Origin: an uncultured Eubacteriales bacterium
GTDB lineage: Bacteria > Bacillota > Clostridia > Peptostreptococcales > Anaerovoracaceae
Assembly: GCA_900551415.1 (NCBI GenBank)
Contig: URWB01000051.1
Coordinates: forward strand, 1 to 15,216
Direction of reading: 5' to 3'
Length of the DNA: 15,216 nucleotides
Below, in pieces: positions 7,803 to 13,275 of the stretch. The notes beneath the pieces were generated by a model. It was given only the letters and a program-made list of their open reading frames with translations. It searched no databases and had not been told where the DNA came from. Both the position numbers and the translations under genes were made by a program. Position 1 is the stretch's first letter, and every line of letters begins with the position of its first letter.

Positions 7803-7851
7803 GTCAAGGGTTTCAGATGTTGTACAAACTTCATCAAACCCTTGACTTTTT
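7803..7851 (+). terminator. Rho-independent terminator of the opp operon
   Basis: GTCAAGGGTTT (7803-7813) pairs perfectly with AAACCCTTGAC (7836-7846). The stem can be extended by GATG/CATC across a two-base bulge, and a T-run (7847-7851) follows. It lies about 50 bases after the oppA stop and closes the opp operon. Confidence 0.9.
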
Positions 7852-7939
7852 GCTAGGTAGAGAGATTATCAGCGCTGATCGATTTTCATGCAAAAAGTGT
7901 CGAAAAAAATAAAGTTTTAGCATTGTGATGTAAAAACTA

Positions 7940-7968
7940 TTGAATATGGGGAGGATTTCGCATATAAT
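7940..7968 (+). promoter_or_regulatory. Sigma-A promoter of the AAA/DUF4143 gene
   Basis: TTGAAT (7940-7945) and a perfect TATAAT (7963-7968) are separated by 17 bases, with the start codon 28 bases further on. An imperfect inverted repeat AGTTTT/AAAACT (7913-7918 and 7933-7938) abuts the -35 box. A TGTCGAA heptamer (7898-7904) lies further upstream. Confidence 0.8.
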
Positions 7969-7996
7969 ATAAAGAAAAAGCCGGGGAGGAATGCTC

Positions 7997-9202
7997 ATGT
8001 TGATTCCGAGAGAAGAATACCTAAACAGACTGATCGCGCTGAAGGATAAGCAGATCATCAAAGTTGTCACAGGGGTCAGGCGCTGTGGGAAATCAAAATT
8101 ACTGGAGCTTTATCAGCAGTGGCTCCTTGCGCAGGGCGTGGAAGAGGATCAAATCATTTCAATCAATTTTGAGGATCTGGATTTTGAAGCGCTGACGGAT
8201 TACCGGGAACTGCATGCCTATCTGAAGGCGCGGCTCGCAAAGGGTAAGATGACCTATATTTTCCTGGACGAGATTCAGAATGTCGCGGAATTCCCAAAGG
8301 TTGTGGACAGTTTATACCTGAAAGATCACATCGATCTGTATATCACGGGCTCAAACGCGCACATGCTTTCAAGCGAGATCGCGACACTGATATCAGGGCG
8401 GTATATGCAGATAGAAATGCTTCCGCTTTCTTTCAAAGAATACATGATCAGTACCGGCGATACCAATGACCGGGGAACCAAATATCTGGACTACCTGCAA
8501 AACAGTTCCTTTCCCTATACGTTGGAGCTGAAAGATCAACCCGATGAGATCCGGAATTATCTCGAGGGTCTGTACAATACGATCGTCATCAAAGATATTA
8601 TGAACCGGAAGAAGATTACAGATCCTAACATGTTAAAAAGCATTTTAAAATTTGTGTTTGACAGTATCGGCAGCCCCTTATCCTCCAAAAAAATCGCGGA
8701 CACCATGACCTCTGCGGGAAGAAAAATAGACGCGAGAACGGTTGAAAAGTATCTTGCTGCCTTAACGGAAAGCTATATTGTGTATCAGGCCAAAAGGTAC
8801 AGCATCAAGGGGAAACAGCATCTGAAGACCCTTGAAAAGTATTATGTGGTCGATATCGGACTTCGTCTTATGCTGATCGGCTCCAGGCAGCCGGACGCGG
8901 GTCATATTCTGGAAAATATCGTGTATCTGGAGCTGCTTCGGCGGGGATATGATGTCTATGTGGGAAAAGTTGATGAATTCGAGGTGGATTTTGTCGCGCA
9001 GAACAGTAAGGGAACAAAATACTTTCAGGTTGCCTTATCGGTACGCGATGAAAAGACGCTGGCCAGAGAGCTCAGACCACTGCAAGCGATCAAGGATCAT
9101 TATCCGAAAGTCATTCTTACCATGGATGATGATCCGGAAGTGCATTATGACGGCATACGCAGGATTAACGCGAGGGATTGGCTGCTTGGATTGACGGATT
9201 GA
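7997..9202 (+). CDS. AAA family ATPase with DUF4143 C-terminal domain
   Basis: A cytoplasmic protein of 401 residues in the AAA_14/DUF4143 family, common in multiple copies in anaerobes and of unknown cellular role. I use ATG 7997 rather than 7991, because the ribosome binding site GGGGAGG (7983-7989) directly abuts 7991. The N-terminal ATPase has Walker A GVRRCGKS (26-33), Walker B YIFLDEIQ (87-94) and the sensor-like ITGSNA near 116-121. The middle contains a helical winged-helix-like part. The C-terminal domain has the residues of a degenerate PD-(D/E)xK nuclease fold: E306 in LENIVYLEL, D331 in EVDFVA and Q344 in YFQVA. It is monocistronic, with its own promoter, between the opp terminator and the rho promoter. 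It is sometimes linked to mobile or defence loci, but nothing here shows such a link. Confidence 0.92.
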   Translation: MLIPREEYLNRLIALKDKQIIKVVTGVRRCGKSKLLELYQQWLLAQGVEEDQIISINFEDLDFEALTDYRELHAYLKARLAKGKMTYIFLDEIQNVAEFPKVVDSLYLKDHIDLYITGSNAHMLSSEIATLISGRYMQIEMLPLSFKEYMISTGDTNDRGTKYLDYLQNSSFPYTLELKDQPDEIRNYLEGLYNTIVIKDIMNRKKITDPNMLKSILKFVFDSIGSPLSSKKIADTMTSAGRKIDARTVEKYLAALTESYIVYQAKRYSIKGKQHLKTLEKYYVVDIGLRLMLIGSRQPDAGHILENIVYLELLRRGYDVYVGKVDEFEVDFVAQNSKGTKYFQVALSVRDEKTLARELRPLQAIKDHYPKVILTMDDDPEVHYDGIRRINARDWLLGLTD

Positions 9203-9238
9203 CAAAATCGAGATTTTGCAAAGCCTCTTCGGCGCTAC

Positions 9239-9267
9239 TTGATTTTTTGTCGGAAAAAGTATACAAT
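9239..9267 (+). promoter_or_regulatory. Sigma-A promoter of the rho operon
   Basis: TTGATT (9239-9244) and TACAAT (9262-9267) are separated by 17 bases. This gives a leader of about 100 bases before rho. The promoter follows the end of the ATPase gene by only 36 bases, and no T-rich terminator is seen in between. Confidence 0.7.
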
Positions 9268-9340
9268 GATTCTATATGCTATCCCGTCTTGAACAAGATT
9301 TTATAATTATGAGCAATTCTTTTGATTCTAAACAGAAAGG

Positions 9341-9363
9341 TGCAGCGCAGAAGGTTAGCTGCA
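9341..9363 (+). promoter_or_regulatory. Possible hairpin in the rho leader
   Basis: TGCAGC (9341-9346) pairs with GCTGCA (9358-9363) across an 11-base loop holding the Shine-Dalgarno-like AGAAGG (9349-9354). No good ribosome binding site stands at normal distance before the rho ATG (9378), so this structure may matter for translation. Rho genes are often autoregulated in their leaders, but by mechanisms that cannot be read from this hairpin. Confidence 0.3.
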
Positions 9364-9377
9364 AACGGTAAGATCCA

Positions 9378-10751
9378 ATGCCAAGAAAAAAAGTGATTAC
9401 AGAGGAAGTTTCTGATAAAAAGGTGCTGACCGAAACCTCGGACGAGGGTTCGTTTCTCGCGGTCGAGGACCCTGTGACTGCGGAGATCCGCACCGAGGAC
9501 GTCAGCGGCGGCGAGCAGATCGCCGCGGCGCAGCGTGCAGACGTTTTGCCCGCGGAGGCAGAACAGACCGCTGACGCAGAGGAGGCGGCAGACGGCGAGC
9601 GCCCTGCGAAGCGCGAATACTCCAGGGAGGAACGGCCGGAGGTCGAGGGGATTCTTGAAATTCAAGAGGAAAACAATTTCGGATTCCTGCGTTTCTCCAA
9701 TTTTTTGACCAGCGATAAGGATATCTATGTATCTCCGACGCAGATCCGCAGATTTAACTTAAAGACCGGAGATAAAATCCGCGGTATTACGCGTTTGCCA
9801 AAGGAGGGCGAGCGTTTCGGCGCGCTGCTCTATGTGCTGACCGTCAACGGAGACGAGCCCGGCGCGGCAATCCGCAGACCGGATTTTGAGGATTTGACGC
9901 CGGTATTCCCGTATCAGCGGCTGCGGCTGGAGGACGGCACGAAGGATCTTTCGATGCGCCTCATCGATCTGGTCGCGCCGATTGGCAAAGGACAGAGAGG
10001 CCTGATCGTGGCGCCGCCGAAGGCGGGCAAAACCGTGCTGCTCAAAAAAGTCGCCAACGCGATCGAAAAGAATTATCCGGAGGTGGAGCTGATTGTATTG
10101 CTGGTCGATGAACGGCCGGAGGAAGTCACCGATATGAAACGCTCGTTGGTCAGCGGCGAGGTCATCTACTCGACCTTTGACGAGCTGCCCGCGCACCATG
10201 TCAAGGTTGCTGAGATGGTGCTGGCGCGCGCGCAGCGTCTGGTTGAACATGGCAAAGATGTGGTAATATTATTAGATAGTATGACAAGACTTGCCAGAGC
10301 CTATAATATGGTCGTTCCTGCCTCCGGCAGAACCCTGTCGGGCGGTCTGGATCCTGGCGCGCTGCACCGCCCCAAAAAATTCTTCGGGGCGGCGCGTAAG
10401 ATGGAGGAAGGCGGCTCGATCACGATTCTGGCGACGGCGCTGGTGGAAACCGGCAGCCGTATGGATGAGGTCATCTTTGAGGAATTTAAGGGTACGGGCA
10501 ATATGGAGCTGCATTTGGACCGCAGACTGTCCGAAAAACGGATTTTCCCGGCAATCAGCCTCAACAAATCCGGCACGCGGCGTGAGGATCTGCTGATGGA
10601 TCAGGAGGAAATGGAAGCGATCTGGGCGATGCGCCGCGCGATGGCAAATCGTGATCCGCAGGACGTGACGAGTGAGATCATCGACAATCTGGCGCACACC
10701 AGGACAAACAAGGATTTTATACAGGTGATCAAAAAGGTATTGATGGACTAG
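9378..10751 (+). CDS. rho: Transcription termination factor Rho
   Basis: A hexameric RNA-dependent ATPase/helicase that ends transcription, 457 residues. An in-frame stop at 9369-9371 excludes an earlier start. Residues 1-85 are an acidic, Ala/Glu-rich, probably disordered extension, replacing the helical Rho_N domain found in many Rho proteins. The cold-shock-like primary RNA-binding domain follows (about 88-165, EGILEIQEENNFGFLRF). The motor domain has Walker A APPKAGKT (212-219), the catalytic-loop DERPEEVTDM (244-253), Walker B VVILLD (295-300), the Q-loop region SGRTLSGGLD (316-325) and the R-loop KGTGN (371-375). All key residues look intact. Codons at 10260-10313 around Walker B are unusually AT-rich. 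It heads an operon with yqhQ and prmC. Confidence 0.96.
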   Translation: MPRKKVITEEVSDKKVLTETSDEGSFLAVEDPVTAEIRTEDVSGGEQIAAAQRADVLPAEAEQTADAEEAADGERPAKREYSREERPEVEGILEIQEENNFGFLRFSNFLTSDKDIYVSPTQIRRFNLKTGDKIRGITRLPKEGERFGALLYVLTVNGDEPGAAIRRPDFEDLTPVFPYQRLRLEDGTKDLSMRLIDLVAPIGKGQRGLIVAPPKAGKTVLLKKVANAIEKNYPEVELIVLLVDERPEEVTDMKRSLVSGEVIYSTFDELPAHHVKVAEMVLARAQRLVEHGKDVVILLDSMTRLARAYNMVVPASGRTLSGGLDPGALHRPKKFFGAARKMEEGGSITILATALVETGSRMDEVIFEEFKGTGNMELHLDRRLSEKRIFPAISLNKSGTRREDLLMDQEEMEAIWAMRRAMANRDPQDVTSEIIDNLAHTRTNKDFIQVIKKVLMD

Positions 10752-10777
10752 AATAGAGAACAAACAGAGGATAACAG

Positions 10778-11920
10778 ATGGATTTAAAACGAATATTTTT
10801 GAAGGACGCGTGCCCGACCTCAATCGGCGGGCAGGCAATCATGGAAGGCATTATGATGCGCGGACCGAAGCGCACAGCGATCGCGATCCGGCTGCCGAAC
10901 GGCAAAATTCACCTCAAAACACAGCCAACGCCGCAGGGAAACAAATGGGGTAAGATTCCGTTTGTCAGAGGTGTCATCAACTTTGTGGCGTCCCTGGTCT
11001 ACGGCACGAAGGTGCTGATGTACTCCGCGGATGTACTGGAAGCGAATTATCCGGAGGAGTACCAAAAGGACAAATTCGACCTTTGGATCGAAAGCAAGGT
11101 CGGCAAGGACAGAGCGTGGAACATTCTGATGATGCTGTCGGTCGTTCTGGCGCTGGTGATGTCGATCGGTATTTTCATGCTGCTGCCGACGGCGATCGTC
11201 GGCTGGTGCGCGAAGCTGACAGAGAATATTATTCTGCTGAATCTGATTGAAGGCGTGGTGCGGATTCTGATTTTCGTGGTCTACATCGCCCTGATCTCAA
11301 AGATGCCGGACATTAAAACCGTATTCCAGTATCATGGGGCGGAGCACAAGACGATTCACTGCTTTGAGAACGGGCTGGAGCTGACGCCGGAGAACGCGCA
11401 GACCTTCTATACGCTGCACCCGCGCTGCGGGACCAGCTTCCTGATGTTCGTCATGGTGGTCGCGATCATCGTGCACGCGTTCATGGGCTGGCCGAACGTC
11501 TGGCTGCGTATGGCGACCAGACTGCTCGTCCTGCCGGTTATCGCAGGCATTTCCTATGAACTGCTCAAATGGGCGGGCAGGAGCAATAATATTATCGTTG
11601 AAATTCTTAGCCTGCCGGGTCTGTACTTGCAGAAGCTGACGACGAAGGAGCCGACACTCAAGCAGCTGGAGGTGGCGATCGCCTCGGTCAAGGCGGTGCT
11701 CAACGACGGAGATGACGTTCCGTACTTTGAGGGCGTCTGCGATCCGGACGGCAGACCGGTGGAAGGCGAGGTGCGGTATTACGACCCGTCCAAAGGCGAT
11801 ATCAAATATGAAGGACCGGTCGGCAAGGAAGCAGAGGCGGCAGAATCAGCGGCGCAGGCAGCAGATGTTTCCGAGGCAGCGCCCGCGGAGAACGAGGTCG
11901 CGAAGGAGGAAGAGGCGTGA
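10778..11920 (+). CDS. yqhQ: DUF1385 membrane protein (YqhQ family)
   Basis: A multi-pass membrane protein of 380 residues in the DUF1385/YqhQ family. It is widespread in Gram-positive bacteria next to rho and prmC, and its activity is unknown. Conserved family motifs are present: SIGGQAIMEGIMMRGP (15-30), FQYHGAEHKTIHCFENG (183-199) and HPRCGTSFL (214-222). The His, Glu and Cys residues suggest a metal or active site, which is inference. Hydrophobic helices lie at about 116-140, 155-175, 220-238 and 245-262. The C-terminal 35 residues are an Ala/Glu-rich acidic tail beyond the family core. A ribosome binding site CAGAGG (10765-10770) supports ATG 10778. The gene starts 26 bases after rho, and its stop overlaps the prmC start by 4 bases. 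Confidence 0.92.
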   Translation: MDLKRIFLKDACPTSIGGQAIMEGIMMRGPKRTAIAIRLPNGKIHLKTQPTPQGNKWGKIPFVRGVINFVASLVYGTKVLMYSADVLEANYPEEYQKDKFDLWIESKVGKDRAWNILMMLSVVLALVMSIGIFMLLPTAIVGWCAKLTENIILLNLIEGVVRILIFVVYIALISKMPDIKTVFQYHGAEHKTIHCFENGLELTPENAQTFYTLHPRCGTSFLMFVMVVAIIVHAFMGWPNVWLRMATRLLVLPVIAGISYELLKWAGRSNNIIVEILSLPGLYLQKLTTKEPTLKQLEVAIASVKAVLNDGDDVPYFEGVCDPDGRPVEGEVRYYDPSKGDIKYEGPVGKEAEAAESAAQAADVSEAAPAENEVAKEEEA

Positions 11921-12837
11921 GTCTGGCGTTAAAGGAAGTGATCCGCATCGGAGAACAGATGCTTGCCGACGCGGGGGTTGCCGACGCGGCAATCGACGCG
12001 AAAGAGCTTTATTGCTATATGGAGGGGCTCGATCGCACCGGACTGATGATGGCGTGGCAGCGCATCCTGCAGGACAACCAATGTGAAGCGTATTTTAAGC
12101 TGGTGGAGGAACGCGCATCGCGCGTGCCGCTGCAGCATATCACCGGAACGCAGGAGTTCATGGGACTGCCGTTTGCCGTCAATGGAGACGTGCTGATCCC
12201 GCGGCAGGATACGGAGACGATGGTAGAAGATGCCTTGGAGCTTTTGAAGAGCGGCAGCCTGCGCGGCCAGGAATACGCCGGAGGGAAGGCCTTTCGCGGA
12301 AGTGTCGAGGTGTTGGATCTTTGCTGCGGCAGCGGCGCGATCGGGGTTTCCATCGCCAAGCTGGATAAGGACGCGAAGGTGACCTGCGCGGATGTGAGCG
12401 CGAAGGCCCTGGCGGTTGCCAAAAAAAATGCCGCGGCAAACGGCTGCAAGGGCGTGAAGTTTGTCGAGAGCGATCTGTTTGCAGCGTCTGATTTCCATGG
12501 GCGCTTCGGCAAGGGAAAGTATCAGCTGATTATCTCCAATCCGCCTTACATCCGGCATGACGTGATCGACACACTGGAACCGGAAGTGCGCGCGCACGAG
12601 CCGATGCTGGCGCTGGATGGCGGCGCGGACGGGCTGGAGTTTTACCGCAGGATCATTGCGGAAGCGCCGGACCATCTTAAAAAGAACGGGGTGCTGATGA
12701 TGGAGATCGGTTACGACCAGAAAGACGCCGTCAAAGAGCTGCTGCGCGAAAGCGGACGCTTTGAAAAGATCGTCGGCCTGACCGACCTGACCGGCAAGGA
12801 CCGCATCGTGGCGGCGACGGTGATGACAGGGAAGTAG
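11917..12837 (+). CDS. prmC: Peptide chain release factor N5-glutamine methyltransferase PrmC
   Basis: It methylates the glutamine of the GGQ motif of release factors RF1 and RF2, using S-adenosylmethionine, and so tunes translation termination. It is 306 residues long, with a GTG start inside a GTGA overlap with the yqhQ stop and the ribosome binding site AAGGAGG (11905-11911) ahead. The N-terminal helical domain (1-75) recognises the release factor. The motif PLQHITGTQEF (71-81) and PRQDTE (95-100) are typical. The methyltransferase core has motif I DLCCGSGAIGVSIA (134-147) and the catalytic NPPY (208-211), which binds the target glutamine. In many Clostridia prfA comes next; here it does not, and a mobile element begins shortly after. 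Confidence 0.96.
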   Translation: MSLALKEVIRIGEQMLADAGVADAAIDAKELYCYMEGLDRTGLMMAWQRILQDNQCEAYFKLVEERASRVPLQHITGTQEFMGLPFAVNGDVLIPRQDTETMVEDALELLKSGSLRGQEYAGGKAFRGSVEVLDLCCGSGAIGVSIAKLDKDAKVTCADVSAKALAVAKKNAAANGCKGVKFVESDLFAASDFHGRFGKGKYQLIISNPPYIRHDVIDTLEPEVRAHEPMLALDGGADGLEFYRRIIAEAPDHLKKNGVLMMEIGYDQKDAVKELLRESGRFEKIVGLTDLTGKDRIVAATVMTGK

Positions 12838-12932
12838 GAAAGGACACAGAAGCGCGGAAGAACGGATATGGAAAAGTATTTGCAAGAGGATTGCATTTAT
12901 CGTTTCCGGGCAGTTTTGTGCATCCTTAGCCG

Positions 12933-13130
12933 ATGGTGGGTATCTTTGTTTTGGCAAGGGTGCTGCAAATCTTGGGTGCCATCTTGGGCGCAGCCGTTCT
13001 GTCTCTTGCCTTTAGCGGTCGGATTGGGAAGCCGGATGATGAAGGGGAACGCGAAGAGAAAAACAAAGAGAAAAGCAAACAGCAAAAGCGACCAGTAATG
13101 CCGTCATCATTTTTCCACATTTATTCATAA
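12933..13130 (+). CDS. Possible small membrane protein at the element junction
   Basis: A reading frame of 65 codons giving a hydrophobic helix (residues about 2-28, GIFVLARVLQILGAILGAAV) followed by a highly charged Lys/Glu tail. The amino-acid pattern looks like a true membrane segment, but there is no ribosome binding site before ATG 12933 and a stop codon lies two codons earlier. It overlaps the tail of the minus-strand gene at 13012-13275, so at least one of the two has run past the chromosome/element junction. I do not recognise it. The overlapping frame at 12868-13098 has a better placed purine stretch but a less natural sequence. It could be a remnant of a chromosomal gene cut by the element. 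Confidence 0.3.
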   Translation: MVGIFVLARVLQILGAILGAAVLSLAFSGRIGKPDDEGEREEKNKEKSKQQKRPVMPSSFFHIYS

Positions 13131-13275
13131 TTTTTCCGTCCTTCCAGTCGTAATATTCTGTGATCATGGCTTCCACATACTCACCGAGGGTCATCCCGGC
13201 TTTTTCCTGCTCCTGCCGGACTCTGGTATGGAGTGCGACCGGCAGCATGGCGCATAGGTTTTTTCTTGTTTCCAT
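13012..13275 (-). CDS. Small ribbon-helix-helix-like mobile element protein, tail probably altered at junction
   Basis: An 87-residue protein read toward the chromosome. The ATG at 13275 has an excellent ribosome binding site (AAAGGAGA, complement of 13281-13288). Residues 1-45 (METRKNLCAMLPVALHTRVR, then QEQEKAGMTLGEYVEAMITE) look like a short ribbon-helix-helix DNA-binding module, as found in small proteins of Clostridia conjugative elements. From M50 the sequence changes to a signal-peptide-like hydrophobic stretch (GKMMTALLVAFAVCFSLCF) and then to an unconvincing end. M50 could instead be the start of a separate secreted gene that is cut off at the junction. I am fairly sure of the N-terminal half and unsure of the rest. 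Confidence 0.65.
   Translation of the reverse strand: METRKNLCAMLPVALHTRVRQEQEKAGMTLGEYVEAMITEYYDWKDGKIMNKCGKMMTALLVAFAVCFSLCFSLRVPLHHPASQSDR

Noticed and set aside
9203..9218. CAAAATC/GATTTTG inverted repeat after the AAA/DUF4143 gene
   Set aside because: The arms are AT-rich with a 2-base loop and no T-run follows, so it is not a credible terminator.
11929..12957. 342-codon open frame on the minus strand
   Set aside because: It lies antisense to prmC, which has all its motifs and a coupled start; the antisense protein has no recognisable domain and is a by-product of codon bias.
12868..13098. 76-codon plus-strand frame after prmC
   Set aside because: It overlaps the 12933 frame in another phase, is Trp/Cys-rich in an unnatural way and has only a weak purine stretch before its ATG.
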